A model generated the notes under the pieces. That model was not told the origin of the DNA, did not search any database, and worked only from the letters and a program-made list of their open reading frames with translations. Below, piece by piece: positions 42,793 through 54,788 of a stretch of DNA of 64,000 bases. Every line of letters begins with the position of its first letter. Position 1 is the first letter of the stretch. Position numbers and translations under genes: made by a program. Source of the stretch: Niallia taxi (lineage in GTDB: Bacteria; Bacillota; Bacilli; Bacillales; Cytobacillaceae); NCBI RefSeq assembly GCF_032818155.1, contig NZ_CP102589.1:1660001-1724000 (forward strand), in the 5' to 3' direction.

Positions 42793-43206
42793 TTGAATGT
42801 TGCACAAGCGTTGGACATACTGAAGGAAGAGGGCTATAAGCATACAGGGAAAAGAGAAGATATGTTAGAGCTGTTTGCTGCAAAAAATAAATATATAACA
42901 GCTAAAGATGTACTTGATGCTCTGAAAAATGATTATCCTGGCTTAAGCTTCGACACCATATACCGCAACCTATCCCTTTTTGTTGATCTAAATATTTTTG
43001 AGATGACAGAATTAAATGGTGAAAAGCATTTTCGCTTTACTTGCTCTCATCATCACCATCATCACCATTTTATTTGTTTAGAATGCGGAAAAACGAAAGA
43101 AATTATTACATGCCCAATGGCAGAACTGACAGACAATCTAAAAGGATACGACGTGTCTGGCCATAAATTTGAAATTTATGGAAGATGTCCAGAGTGTGTC
43201 CAATAA
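42793..43206 (+). CDS. zur: Zinc uptake repressor Zur (Fur family)
   Basis: 137-residue Fur-family zinc sensor that represses zinc uptake genes. N-terminal winged helix ([28 protein letters not shown]) and C-terminal dimerisation domain with the zinc ligands: a natural His tract [17 protein letters not shown] and CPECV, giving two CxxC pairs. The start is TTG 42793 ([15 protein letters not shown]), eight bases after GGGAGG; the in-frame GTG 42784 overlaps that site. Likely autoregulated through the operator at 42744. Confidence 0.94.
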   Translation: MNVAQALDILKEEGYKHTGKREDMLELFAAKNKYITAKDVLDALKNDYPGLSFDTIYRNLSLFVDLNIFEMTELNGEKHFRFTCSHHHHHHHFICLECGKTKEIITCPMAELTDNLKGYDVSGHKFEIYGRCPECVQ

Positions 43207-43239
43207 AAAAATCTACTGTACAAAACAGTAGATTTTTTT
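43205..43239. terminator. Bidirectional terminator between zur and yqfW
   Basis: AAAAAATCTACTGT...ACAGTAGATTTTTTT, perfect palindrome shared by convergent genes. Confidence 0.93.
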
Positions 43240-43243
43240 GTAT

Positions 43244-43816
43244 TTATTTTGTTTTTATCCAATTTTCAACCCAATCAGAAGCTTCCTGCCAGCTTGTCAC
43301 TCGGATGACTCCTTCAGGTATCGGGTCTCTGTTGTAAGGTGTATCAAATAATAGGACAGGAATGCCACATTCCTTATGTATCATTACTGCATTATCATGC
43401 TTATCCTCAAAAAAGATATCGACCTCGTATTGTTTAACAGCAGCTATTTTATGATGTGTACCAATTAATTCTATATGATCATAGGAAATACCGTTATTAA
43501 CAAACCATTCCTTCGTAACATCAAGCAGATGCTTGCCTCTGGCACTGATAAAATACAGCTCATGCTTGCCTGCCCAGCTGCTTAAAACAATATTAGCCCC
43601 TTCTGCAAGAGGGGAAGCAGTATAAATTCGCGGCTCATTATCAATAAACCATTTGTCAAATTCCTCATGTGAAACTGAAACAAGAGGGTATAAATCGTAT
43701 TCCTTAATATCATCAAGCGTAATATTTAACTGAAAGCTTTCATTTAAATAGGGAACGAAGGTATCTGGACTAGTGACAGTGCCATCGATATCAATCCCAA
43801 ACCGTAATTTATTCAT
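43244..43816 (-). CDS. yqfW: HAD-family putative 5'(3')-nucleotidase YqfW
   Basis: 190-residue haloacid dehalogenase-fold phosphatase of the NT5C family. Motif I FGIDIDGTV (Asp8, Asp10), motif II around FISARGK, motif III Lys in HHKIAAVK, and motif IV IFFEDKHDNA. Expected to dephosphorylate deoxynucleotides or similar; substrate unproven. AAGGAG precedes the ATG. Position next to zur matches B. subtilis yqfW. Confidence 0.9.
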   Translation of the reverse strand: MNKLRFGIDIDGTVTSPDTFVPYLNESFQLNITLDDIKEYDLYPLVSVSHEEFDKWFIDNEPRIYTASPLAEGANIVLSSWAGKHELYFISARGKHLLDVTKEWFVNNGISYDHIELIGTHHKIAAVKQYEVDIFFEDKHDNAVMIHKECGIPVLLFDTPYNRDPIPEGVIRVTSWQEASDWVENWIKTK

Positions 43817-44011
43817 ATGTACTCCTTTTTATGTTGTTTTCACGAAGGTTTCTATAGAATCCTTCCCTTAAGCTTAACAAAGATACGGACAAGGAGAAAG
43901 TCATAACTTCCCAAAAAAAAGCATATTTGCTGCCAAGCTTTTACACTTATAATCATTGCTGTTTTGGCCATTATAATAAATGCTCCTATTATAGAAAGCG
44001 AGGGAATGATC

Positions 44012-44416
44012 ATGGCAGACTACAATAGCAATGAAGAAAAGAATCGCATCGATAGAGAGCAAGACGATTCACGTACAACTGATTACATGGAAGAGACATC
44101 TGCAGAGATTGTCAATCCAATGCCTTTTAACACAAGTGTCCCGATCCGTCAGAGAGTGGAAACGACGAATGAAGAGGCCAGAATGGCCACCACAGATCGT
44201 AGGGAGCATACAGAAAGCAATGGGAGAGGTATCGGTATTACAGCACTGATTATCTCGATCATTTCCCTGTTTGTGATGCCTATCATATTAGGAATCGTCG
44301 GGATTGTTGTAGGATTTGTAGCACGCAGACGCGGTGCAGTTACGCTTGGCTCTTGGGCGATTGCGCTTGGAGCATTGTCCATCATCATTGGCATATTTAT
44401 AGCACCGTTCTTCTAA
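44012..44416 (+). CDS. yqfX: YqfX-like membrane protein
   Basis: 134 residues. The first 80 are polar, charged and probably cytoplasmic; two C-terminal membrane helices (about 82-102 and 110-134) have the Gly-rich turn IVGFVARRRGAVTLG typical of DUF4190-like proteins. Start ATG 44012 (MADYNSNEEK) follows GCGAGGGA at spacing seven; the frame is open to 43964. Matches B. subtilis yqfX in size, start and position. Function unknown; possible sporulation link is from memory only. Confidence 0.85.
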   Translation: MADYNSNEEKNRIDREQDDSRTTDYMEETSAEIVNPMPFNTSVPIRQRVETTNEEARMATTDRREHTESNGRGIGITALIISIISLFVMPIILGIVGIVVGFVARRRGAVTLGSWAIALGALSIIIGIFIAPFF

Positions 44417-44439
44417 GGAAACCCTATAACAGTAACATG

Positions 44440-44474
44440 CCGGCAGCTTTAAAAGGAAGCTGCCGGTTTTTTTT
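44440..44474 (+). terminator. Terminator after yqfX
   Basis: CCGGCAGCTT...AAGCTGCCGG followed by TTTTTTTT. Confidence 0.95.
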
Positions 44475-44497
44475 ATGAAAAAAAATAATATTTTTTA

Positions 44498-44535
44498 TAG
44501 AAAGCGTTGACAATGATTTTAGTGCGTGTTAAATT
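44498..44535 (+). promoter_or_regulatory. Promoter of the beta-glucoside operon overlapped by a cre-like site
   Basis: TTGACA (44507-44512), 17 bases, TAAATT (44530-44535). TAGAAAGCGTTGACAA (44498-44513) fits the cre consensus WTGNAARCGNWWWCAW with two mismatches and covers the -35, so CcpA binding would repress. Confidence 0.7.
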
Positions 44536-44551
44536 TAGCTTATAAAACTTA

Positions 44552-44567
44552 ATGAAACCGCTTTAGG
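44552..44567 (+). promoter_or_regulatory. Second cre-like sequence
   Basis: ATGAAACCGCTTTAGG resembles ATGAAAGCGCTTTCAT, mismatching at four of 16 positions against that strong site. It lies downstream of the inferred start and touches the RAT element. Confidence 0.4.
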
Positions 44568-44660
44568 ATTGTTACTGATAAGCAGGCAAAACCTAAACTA
44601 CGTTCTTGATCAATGGGGATATTATATCCTTATTACAGGGCGCAGTTTAGGTTTTTTTTA
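44566..44660 (+). promoter_or_regulatory. RAT antiterminator and overlapping terminator (LicT/BglG type)
   Basis: The RNA element at 44566-44593 begins GGATTGTTACTGATAAGCAG and ends GGCAAAACC, the conserved ribonucleic antiterminator of BglG/LicT/SacY proteins. Its 3' end overlaps the left arm of a terminator, AACCTAAACT (44590-44599) pairing with AGTTTAGGTT (44644-44653), followed by TTTTTT. When the beta-glucoside is present the antiterminator protein binds and allows read-through. No bglG/licT-type gene lies in the window. Confidence 0.93.
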
Positions 44661-44720
44661 TGGAGTTAAAGCTGGAGGGATGTAAAAAGCAGAAACAAAA
44701 AGGTAAATAAAAAGCTGTAA

Positions 44721-46667
<1,947 letters not shown>

Positions 46668-46672
46668 GTAAA

Positions 46673-46702
46673 AAAAGGGACCAAAATATGGTCCCTTCTT
46701 AA
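46673..46702 (+). terminator. Intercistronic hairpin between bglP and bglH
   Basis: AAGGGACCA...TGGTCCCTT followed by CTTAAT. Probably a partial terminator or mRNA stabiliser, since the next gene is its functional partner. Confidence 0.7.
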
Positions 46703-48121
<1,419 letters not shown>

Positions 48122-48122
48122 A

Positions 48123-48164
48123 AAAAACACCCCCCTTAGCGAGTTGCTAAGGGGGGTGTTTTGT
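48123..48164 (+). terminator. Terminator after bglH
   Basis: AAAACACCCCCCTTAGC...GCTAAGGGGGGTGTTTT, perfect GC-rich stem with A- and T-runs on either side. Confidence 0.95.
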
Positions 48165-48167
48165 AGT

Positions 48168-48198
48168 AAAAACCCCAATCAAAATCGATTGGGGTTTG
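48168..48198 (-). terminator. Terminator after ispG
   Basis: On the minus strand AAACCCCAATC...GATTGGGGTTTTTACT. It stands back to back with the bglH terminator. Confidence 0.88.
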
Positions 48199-48208
48199 TT
48201 TTCGTAAA

Positions 48209-49345
48209 TTATTGTGAAAGTAAATCCTGTTTCTTTTGTTGTTCTTCCGCTTCCTCTGCCGCTTTTTTAGCAAAATACTCTTCGGCAATAGCGTCAATTT
48301 CTTTTTTCAATTCCTCTACCATTGTTTCCTCTGGCACCTTACGGACGATTTTCCCTTTGCGGAATAGCAAGCCTTCGCCTCTAGCTCCAGCAATGCCGAT
48401 ATCAGCCTCTCTCGCCTCACCAGGACCGTTAACAGCACAGCCTAGCACTGCTACTTTAATAGGTGCTTTAATAGTAGAAATATATTCTTCTACTTCATTT
48501 GCAATGGATATTAGGTCAATCTCAATCCGTCCGCATGTCGGACAAGAAATCAATGTAGCTGCATTTGCAGACAATCCGAATGATTTAAGTAGCTCACGGG
48601 CAACCTTTACTTCTTCAACAGGGTCTGCACTTAAGGAAATACGAACTGTGTTTCCGATTCCTTTGCTAAGAATAGCACCTAATCCTGCTGCGCTTTTTAC
48701 AGTTCCTGCAAACAAGGTACCTGATTCAGTTATACCAAGGTGAAGTGGATAATCAAAAGCTTTTGCAGCCTTTTCATATGCTTCAATTGCAAGGTTAACA
48801 TCAGAAGCTTTCATCGAAACAATAATGTTATGGAAGTCAAGGTCTTCTAATATTTTAATATGATGCAGAGCACTTTCTACCATACCGTCTGCTGTTGGGT
48901 ATCCGTATTTCTCAAGAATTCTTTTCTCAAGAGACCCGGCATTAACTCCAATACGAATTGGAATCCCTTTTGCTTTTGCAGCTTTAACAACTGCTTCAAC
49001 CTTTTCCCTTTTCCCGATATTACCTGGGTTAATTCTGATTTTGTCAGCGCCGCCCTCAATTGCTTTTAATGCAAGGCGATAATCAAAATGAATATCAACA
49101 ACAAGTGGGATGTTAATTCTCTTTTTTATGTCTGCGATTGCATTTGCTGCACGCTCATCAGGACAAGCAACACGGACAATTTGGCATCCAGCTTCTTCAA
49201 GTCGATTAATTTCTGCAACTGTAGCTTCCACATCATGTGTTTTCGTTGTGGTCATACTTTGGATAACAACTTCATTGTTTCCGCCAATTGTCAAATTGCC
49301 AACTTTTATTGGTCGGGTTTTAGTACGATGTATAATTTCACTCAA
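48209..49345 (-). CDS. ispG: 4-hydroxy-3-methylbut-2-enyl diphosphate synthase IspG
   Basis: 378-residue [4Fe-4S] enzyme of the MEP pathway, converting MEcPP to HMBPP, the substrate of IspH. N-terminal TIM barrel ([17 protein letters not shown]) and C-terminal cluster domain with SCPTCGR and [11 protein letters not shown]. The tail after residue 355 is rich in Glu, Lys and Gln. TTG start at 49345 with AAAGGAG upstream. Corresponds to B. subtilis yqfY; the beta-glucoside operon is inserted between it and yqfX. Confidence 0.95.
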   Translation of the reverse strand: MSEIIHRTKTRPIKVGNLTIGGNNEVVIQSMTTTKTHDVEATVAEINRLEEAGCQIVRVACPDERAANAIADIKKRINIPLVVDIHFDYRLALKAIEGGADKIRINPGNIGKREKVEAVVKAAKAKGIPIRIGVNAGSLEKRILEKYGYPTADGMVESALHHIKILEDLDFHNIIVSMKASDVNLAIEAYEKAAKAFDYPLHLGITESGTLFAGTVKSAAGLGAILSKGIGNTVRISLSADPVEEVKVARELLKSFGLSANAATLISCPTCGRIEIDLISIANEVEEYISTIKAPIKVAVLGCAVNGPGEAREADIGIAGARGEGLLFRKGKIVRKVPEETMVEELKKEIDAIAEEYFAKKAAEEAEEQQKKQDLLSQ

Positions 49346-49494
49346 TGGTGATTCGCTCCTTTAATAATTGGAGAACCTAAAAATAACTGGATTCTCAAAT
49401 AAATTCAAAAGTACATTCCTATTGTAACAATGAAATACTTATATTGACAAGAAACTTGCTGATATTAACAACTGGAAAATTACAATTGGACGTT

Positions 49495-49824
49495 TTATTG
49501 GTGATTACTGTAATCAGGAAAAGTATATGATTTTCCTACTTGGATATCCTCTGGAGAAACTCCTTTATTTAATTGCTTAAAGTCTTCAATTAGTGTATCA
49601 ATGCTGACAGGGAGGGTTTTGGTTGTCTCTTTCTCCATAATCGTCAATACCGTTTCTCCTGCTTTCACCTCATGCTCGAAATATCCTGTGTTATCAGAAT
49701 CAGGGGAAGCAGCTTGAACCTCTATAGAAGGCTCTTCTTTTACATTTAATGTACCGTGATTTAAATCATAGTAGATAACGTAGATTGTCAATAGACAAAT
49801 AAAAATAGCGAAGAGCCTTTTCAT
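49495..49824 (-). CDS. yqfZ: YqfZ-like membrane-anchored LysM-like protein
   Basis: 109 residues: N-terminal signal anchor (LFAIFICLLTIYVIYY, about 3-18), a linker, and a LysM-like domain (HEVKAGETVLTIMEKE ... VSPEDIQVGKSYTFPDY). In B. subtilis yqfZ, also next to ispG, encodes a small LysM protein linked to sporulation. Start ATG 49824 follows GGAGGAACTC; the frame continues to 49908 through a hairpin without support. LysM suggests peptidoglycan or spore-cortex binding (inference). Confidence 0.82.
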   Translation of the reverse strand: MKRLFAIFICLLTIYVIYYDLNHGTLNVKEEPSIEVQAASPDSDNTGYFEHEVKAGETVLTIMEKETTKTLPVSIDTLIEDFKQLNKGVSPEDIQVGKSYTFPDYSNHQ

Positions 49825-49869
49825 ATCGAGTTCCTCCTGCAATGGTTTATAGTAAAGAATATGCATAAA

Positions 49870-49905
49870 GAAAAAATGATAGAACCTTTTTTCTATCATT
49901 TTTTC
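49870..49905. terminator. Inverted repeat upstream of yqfZ, terminator-like
   Basis: GAAAAAATGATAG...CTATCATTTTTTC, perfect 13-base arms. It lies 46-81 bases before yqfZ on the minus strand. Its flanks could terminate transcripts on either strand. Confidence 0.6.
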
Positions 49906-49937
49906 CAAGTAATTAACTTGTTAAGAGAATCCATTTC

Positions 49938-49958
49938 CATTGTTATATAAAAACAATG
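49938..49958. repeat. Small inverted repeat in the yqfZ-yqgB gap
   Basis: CATTGTT-atataaa-AACAATG, perfect seven-base arms. Together with the hairpin at 49870 and GCCTAA/TTAGGC arms near 50029-50050, it is part of the 326-base gene-free stretch between yqfZ and yqgB. Confidence 0.5.
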
Positions 49959-50091
49959 TGCTGATATGTCAGGGCATTGACCCTTTATTTTCGTGTAATC
50001 ACTAATCATAAAGAAGTTTTGACACTGCGCCTAAATCTATCACTTAGGCTTTCTTTCTTCTATCATTTCTCGTAAATAGCAGATTTTGCTG

Positions 50092-50127
50092 CAAAAAAAA
50101 CTTGCTCCGTTATTACTAGAGCAAGTT
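50092..50127 (-). terminator. Terminator after yqgB
   Basis: On the minus strand AACTTGCTC...GAGCAAGTT followed by TTTTTTT. Confidence 0.88.
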
Positions 50128-50150
50128 GAATATGGGTATAAGTCTATTAA

Positions 50151-50927
50151 CTATTCTTTTATTGGTGTTTTTGTTTCTATTTCTTTTATAGAAAGGAACA
50201 CGATAAACATCGTAATGAACCAACTGAGAAGGCTGCCATTCGGTACGTTCGTTTCCAGGCTGTCCATGATGAAGAAGAACAGTGTCGGAATTGTCATACT
50301 GTAAACGGTGATTTTCCAAGTCTCCCTATAGGTGATGCCTTTCCCTAAAATTCTTGCGAAGAAGGTGCCAAAAATAGCAAGGATAAAGGCTTCAATTGCT
50401 TTTGATGCAGCTAGGAAGATAAAAAAGACTACGGCCATTATGCCTGTTAGCATAGGTATTATAGAATCGAAGTATTGGGCAAGATCCGTCAGGTCGCTTT
50501 TAGTCGCAGTTATATTTCCAAAATAGGAATATTCAAACGACTGTGCTTGCCCTGCTGTCACAATTACAAACTCTTTTTGAAGGAGTGCGACAGTATTGCC
50601 AGAGGAGCTAATATTCTTTTCATTGTAAGTCCCTGTAGAATCAATGATAATTGTTAAATCCTCTTTATTGATTACTTTAGGCTCCTTTAAATCTGAATGA
50701 AGGGAATTGTCTTCGATTCGGAAATCTGGGACATCCTCTTCCATTGTGGAAGCCAATGTATGTATTCCATCATTCATGCCCTTGTTCAAATAATAGATGG
50801 TAGGAATGGAGGTAACAATAGACAGGATGAGCAAGTATGCGATTGTTTTCCAAATCCCTTGAGTTCGGAAGCTTGCTATATCTTTTGGTGAATAGAGGCT
50901 CCGATAAAATTGCTTAAAAATATTCAT
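50151..50927 (-). CDS. yqgB: DUF1189 membrane protein YqgB
   Basis: 258 residues. One N-terminal membrane helix (about 28-48), an extracytoplasmic domain (about 50-155) and four C-terminal helices (about 165-250). Matches the DUF1189 family and B. subtilis yqgB in topology and position. It resembles MalA-type/maltodextrin-utilisation accessory proteins by family name only; function unknown. Start ATG 50927 with AAGGGTGTG upstream. Divergent from yqgC. Confidence 0.85.
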   Translation of the reverse strand: MNIFKQFYRSLYSPKDIASFRTQGIWKTIAYLLILSIVTSIPTIYYLNKGMNDGIHTLASTMEEDVPDFRIEDNSLHSDLKEPKVINKEDLTIIIDSTGTYNEKNISSSGNTVALLQKEFVIVTAGQAQSFEYSYFGNITATKSDLTDLAQYFDSIIPMLTGIMAVVFFIFLAASKAIEAFILAIFGTFFARILGKGITYRETWKITVYSMTIPTLFFFIMDSLETNVPNGSLLSWFITMFIVFLSIKEIETKTPIKE

Positions 50928-51086
50928 TCATTTGACACACCCTTATAAAGATTCACTACTTATTTTATCTTTGCCTAAATGCATATACAAGCATAAGCCG
51001 TTGATTCACGAAAAAAACTATGTTAAACATATGATAAGAATGGAAACATTACTTCTTTTCATAAAATCATTTTGAGGAGGCGAACA

Positions 51087-51566
51087 ATGGATATCATCTA
51101 CTGGGTAATAATTGTAGCACTATTTATTGTAGCGTATATAGGATTGGTATACCCAATTATTCCAAGCGTTATATTTATTATTGGAGGTTTTTTGCTTTAT
51201 GGACTGTTCTTTACCTTCCAAGAATTTTCATTATTGTTCTGGATTGTTCAAGGAGTGTTCGTCATTTTATTATTTATCGCTGATTATATGACAAACTTAA
51301 TCAGTGTTAAGAAATACGGCGGGTCCAAAGCAGGTATATGGGGGAGTACGATAGGTCTCTTAGCAGGCCCGTTTCTCATTCCAGTTGCAGGTATACTAAT
51401 TGGTCCATTTGTAGGAGCGGTTATCGCAGAGTTACTCGTTAATAAATCGCATTGGAAAGCAGCCCTTAAGGCAGGTGTTGGGTCACTAGTCGGTTTTTTA
51501 GGAAGTGTCGCAGCAAAAGGGCTCATTCAAACAATTATGATTGTCTACTTCCTTATTGCCATTTAA
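51087..51566 (+). CDS. yqgC: DUF456 membrane protein YqgC
   Basis: 159 residues, nearly all hydrophobic, in four or five helices with Gly-rich segments ([19 protein letters not shown]) typical of DUF456. Matches B. subtilis yqgC by size and location before sodA. Function unknown. Start ATG 51087 follows GAGGAGGCG; TTG 51072 overlaps that site. Confidence 0.88.
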   Translation: MDIIYWVIIVALFIVAYIGLVYPIIPSVIFIIGGFLLYGLFFTFQEFSLLFWIVQGVFVILLFIADYMTNLISVKKYGGSKAGIWGSTIGLLAGPFLIPVAGILIGPFVGAVIAELLVNKSHWKAALKAGVGSLVGFLGSVAAKGLIQTIMIVYFLIAI

Positions 51567-51604
51567 TTAATATAAAGGAAGAAAGCTATGTAAGTGTATG
51601 CATT

Positions 51605-52300
51605 TTAGTTAAGACCGCACACTTCAATGGGACAGCTTTGGCAGTCGACAGCCCTTTTTAAAAAGCTAAGATCTTTTACAATAATCTTTTGGGAGGATGT
51701 AGAGATGATTCCGTCATCTCTTAAATCCTTCATTAAACGCTGAATAACTTCGCGAGTGCCGTACGTTAAGTTTGCTAGTTCTTGATGTGTAAGGGGAAAA
51801 TCAATGAGAATACCATCACAAGTTCTCTTTCCGAAAGAATGGCATAGCCTGATAAGAATGCTATACAATCCACCTTTTTTTCCATTCATGATTAAATCTT
51901 GACATTTAATATTTGCTTTCAAATAGCCAGTGCTTAAATAGGAAGTGAGCGAGGCAAGCAGCGCTTTGTCGCGTAAAGCACAGTCCTCGAATTCAGCCCT
52001 GTCAATAACAAGCAGCTCGCAATCTGTGATGGGCTTAGCGAAGTGATAATACTTTGGTGCACGCTTGAATATTTGATATTCTAGAATTAAATCTTCTTGT
52101 GTAAGAATCTTCATAATAAACTCCTTGCCGTTTTCATGAATTCTTCCTACTGACATTTTTCCATCCAAAAGGATATATATATTATTGACAAAGTCACCTT
52201 CTTGAAAAAGTAAGCTTCCTTTTTTATAAACCTGAATATTTTTTAACGAAAAAAAATGCTGCAGCAGCAGACTGTAAAGTGATAATGTCCCTTCCTTCAT
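51605..52300 (-). CDS. Crp/Fnr family regulator with C-terminal Fe-S cysteine motif (Fnr-like)
   Basis: About 231 residues: cNMP-binding-like domain (1-120), a dimerisation helix and a winged helix (LTHQELANLTYGTREVIQRL). The C-terminal tail has C220-x2-C223-x4-C228 (DCQSCPIEVC), the arrangement of Bacillus Fnr, where three Cys and one Asp hold a [4Fe-4S] cluster; QDLIMNGK supplies a plausible Asp. So it is probably an oxygen-sensing activator of anaerobic genes. Start ATG 52300 after GGGAG. ArcR-like is the alternative. Not present at this place in B. subtilis. Confidence 0.82.
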   Translation of the reverse strand: MKEGTLSLYSLLLQHFFSLKNIQVYKKGSLLFQEGDFVNNIYILLDGKMSVGRIHENGKEFIMKILTQEDLILEYQIFKRAPKYYHFAKPITDCELLVIDRAEFEDCALRDKALLASLTSYLSTGYLKANIKCQDLIMNGKKGGLYSILIRLCHSFGKRTCDGILIDFPLTHQELANLTYGTREVIQRLMKDLRDDGIISTSSQKIIVKDLSFLKRAVDCQSCPIEVCGLN

Positions 52301-52673
52301 AGTTAGCACTCCCTTATTTGTCTCTTAAGTTCGATTAAAAAATATTGTGAATATATTGTCAAACTAATAATGTATCGTTTTAGGTTGTTTATTAAGCGTT
52401 GTTTTCAAGAATCCTTTATATACCAACGGATAGTCGTTAATGTGTCTATTTAACGAAATTTTTTAAACGGGAACTTCTTTCTTGTTAGGAAAAGATGTTT
52501 GTTATTGTAAGCAAGTTGGTATAAAAAGAGTAATCATTAAGATACTAACCGAAGTATACAGAGCTAATTTTAAGACAAGCCGTCAAAATAAAAAATAATC
52601 CTTCTAAATAAGGCAAATTATTTGAAAGGAATGGCTTAATTTGGTACTGTTTTAATAGAAAAACTTCTCCCGT

Positions 52674-52701
52674 AATTATTGTCAAAATAGTGATAATAAT
52701 T
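52674..52701 (+). promoter_or_regulatory. Palindrome upstream of sodA, possible operator
   Basis: AATTATTGTCA-aaatag-TGATAATAATT, 11-base arms with one G-T mismatch, 46 bases before sodA. It is AT-rich and contains TGATAAT-like half-sites as seen in Fur-family operators, but does not match PerR, Fur or MntR consensus well. The rest of the 446-base gap between the Fnr-like gene and sodA is AT-rich; I could not identify a clear sodA promoter. Confidence 0.5.
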
Positions 52702-52746
52702 TTAGGGGAAGCAAAAAAATATACCTATACATAGGAGGAATAACAA

Positions 52747-53355
52747 ATGTCTTTCTCATTACCACAATTACCATACGCTTATGATGCATTAGAACCGCAT
52801 ATCGACAAAGAAACAATGAATATTCACCACACAAAACACCATAACACATATGTAACAAACCTAAACAACGCTTTAGAAGGAAATGCAGAATTGCTTTCTA
52901 AAACAGTGGAAGAAATTGTGTCTAATCTTGATGCAGTTCCAGAAGCAGCACGTACAGCTGTACGTAACAACGGTGGCGGTCATGCTAACCATTCATTATT
53001 CTGGGAAGTAATTTCTCCAAATGGTGGCGGACAGCCTTCTGGCGACCTAGCTTCAGCTATTGACAGCAAGTTCGGAAGCTATGAAAACTTCAAAGAAGAA
53101 TTCGCTAAAGCTGCTACAACTCGCTTCGGTTCTGGTTGGGCATGGCTTGTAGTTAACAATGGCGAAATTGAAGTAACAAGCACACCAAACCAAGACAGCC
53201 CGCTTATGGAAGGTAAAACACCAATCCTAGGCTTGGATGTTTGGGAGCATGCTTACTACTTAAACTACCAAAACCGTCGTCCAGAATACATTAATGCATT
53301 CTTTAATGTAATTAACTGGGATGAAGTTTCTAAAAGATACGCTTCAGCAAAATAA
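52747..53355 (+). CDS. sodA: Manganese superoxide dismutase
   Basis: 202-residue cytoplasmic enzyme that dismutates superoxide. Metal ligands His27, His82, Asp164 and His168 ([18 protein letters not shown]) are all present; GGGQPSG and the WLVVN region suggest the Mn form, as in other Bacillus. Start ATG 52747 after AGGAGG. Next to yqgC and yqgE, as in B. subtilis; the Fnr-like gene beside it suggests an oxygen-response neighbourhood (inference). Confidence 0.97.
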   Translation: MSFSLPQLPYAYDALEPHIDKETMNIHHTKHHNTYVTNLNNALEGNAELLSKTVEEIVSNLDAVPEAARTAVRNNGGGHANHSLFWEVISPNGGGQPSGDLASAIDSKFGSYENFKEEFAKAATTRFGSGWAWLVVNNGEIEVTSTPNQDSPLMEGKTPILGLDVWEHAYYLNYQNRRPEYINAFFNVINWDEVSKRYASAK

Positions 53356-53370
53356 TGCTTACATGTAAAG

Positions 53371-53402
53371 CTTGTCGACTTATAAGTCGGCAAGTTTTTT
53401 TA
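53371..53402 (+). terminator. Terminator after sodA
   Basis: CTTGTCGACTT...AAGTCGGCAAG followed by TTTTTTT. Confidence 0.92.
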
Positions 53403-53473
53403 TGTCTTTTTAAAATGTTGCATAAGCCATCCCTCTTTGTTAAAAACTAGCGAGACAAAGGGGAGTTTTTATC

Positions 53474-54709
53474 ATGAAATTAGGGAAATTGATAGGCGAT
53501 ATTAAGTACACAAAGGAATTAGGATTATTGCTGACAATCGGAGGGCTCTATTCGCTTAGCGTTGCTCTTTCCAACACATTCGTAAATATTTTTCTATGGA
53601 AACAATCCGGAGAATTTAAGGATTTAGGCTTGTATAATATGGCTATTATTGTCTTTCAGCTTATTACCTTTACATTGGCAGGGCGTTGGGCAAAAAAAAT
53701 CGACAGGGTTATCGTTTTCAGAATCGGTGTTATTTTCCTTGCAATGTTTTATTTGACAGTGCTGTTCATTGGCGATAATGCGTCCACATTTTTACTGCTG
53801 TTAGGATGCTTGCTAGGCATTGGGAATGGCTTTTATTGGCTTGCTTTTAATGTACTGACATTTGAAGTGACTGAACCAGATACAAGAGACTTTTTTAATG
53901 GCTTTCTTGGCATTCTTGGATCTGTCGCAGGCATGGTTGGCCCAATGTTGGCAGGGTACATCATTTCAACATTAACGAAGACAACTGGGTATACGATAAT
54001 ATTCGGCATCTCACTCGGTTTGTTCTCCCTTGCGGTAGTACTGAGCTTCTTTCAGAAAAGGAGACCTGCAAGCGGTCAGTATTTATTGAAGCGGATTATC
54101 AAGGAACGGAAAAACGATATAAATTGGAAATTAATAACGAATGCACATTTTTTTCAAGGAATGCGCGAAGGAACATATGCCTTCGTCATTACTGTATTTG
54201 TCTTTATCGCAACAGGGAGTGAAATGGCTTTAGGAACATTTGGGCTCATAAATTCAGGGATTTCCTTTGTAGCGTACTATATCGTTTCAAGAAGCATTAA
54301 AAATGAAAGGCGCACTAAGTCAATATTAGTAGGGGGGATTCTGTTATTTTTATCCATTTTCATTATTGTTTTTGATTTTTCCTACATTCGACTTCTTATT
54401 TATTCGGGAATCATTGCTATCGCCTATCCATTAATATTAGTTCCGTATACGAGTCTGACATATGATGTAATAGGAAGAGGCTGGAATGCTGGAGAAATGA
54501 GAATTGAATATATTGTCGTCCGCGAATTGTACTTGAATTTTGGACGGTTAGTGTCTGTGCTAATTTTTATTGCAGGTGTGATGATATTTAATCCAGAAAA
54601 GTCGATTCCCGTTATGTTATTTATTCTTGGCTGTGGCCACTCTGTTATTTATTTCTTTACACGAAAAATAAAGCTTTCTCCTGCACCGCGCCTTCATGGA
54701 CAAGAGTAG
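53474..54709 (+). CDS. yqgE: MFS family transporter YqgE
   Basis: 411-residue major facilitator with about 12 membrane helices and a central cytoplasmic loop (QKRRPASGQYLLKRIIKERK). Basic loops on the cytoplasmic side fit the MFS topology. Substrate unknown. GGGGAG precedes the ATG. Corresponds in order to B. subtilis yqgE, between sodA and pbpA. Confidence 0.88.
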   Translation: MKLGKLIGDIKYTKELGLLLTIGGLYSLSVALSNTFVNIFLWKQSGEFKDLGLYNMAIIVFQLITFTLAGRWAKKIDRVIVFRIGVIFLAMFYLTVLFIGDNASTFLLLLGCLLGIGNGFYWLAFNVLTFEVTEPDTRDFFNGFLGILGSVAGMVGPMLAGYIISTLTKTTGYTIIFGISLGLFSLAVVLSFFQKRRPASGQYLLKRIIKERKNDINWKLITNAHFFQGMREGTYAFVITVFVFIATGSEMALGTFGLINSGISFVAYYIVSRSIKNERRTKSILVGGILLFLSIFIIVFDFSYIRLLIYSGIIAIAYPLILVPYTSLTYDVIGRGWNAGEMRIEYIVVRELYLNFGRLVSVLIFIAGVMIFNPEKSIPVMLFILGCGHSVIYFFTRKIKLSPAPRLHGQE

Positions 54710-54749
54710 CGAAAAATGACTATACATTCTTTTATCGACCTTTAAGCAG

Positions 54750-54788
54750 TCGGCAAACTCGTAATTATAAGTTTGCCGATTTTTTTTA
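54750..54788 (+). terminator. Terminator after yqgE
   Basis: TCGGCAAACT...AGTTTGCCGA followed by TTTTTTTT. Confidence 0.93.

Noticed and set aside
43045..43075. His tract (seven consecutive His codons) in Zur, like an engineered His-tag
   Set aside because: It lies inside the protein before the zinc-binding CLECG motif. Bacillus Zur proteins carry a similar natural His tract, so it is not a tag.
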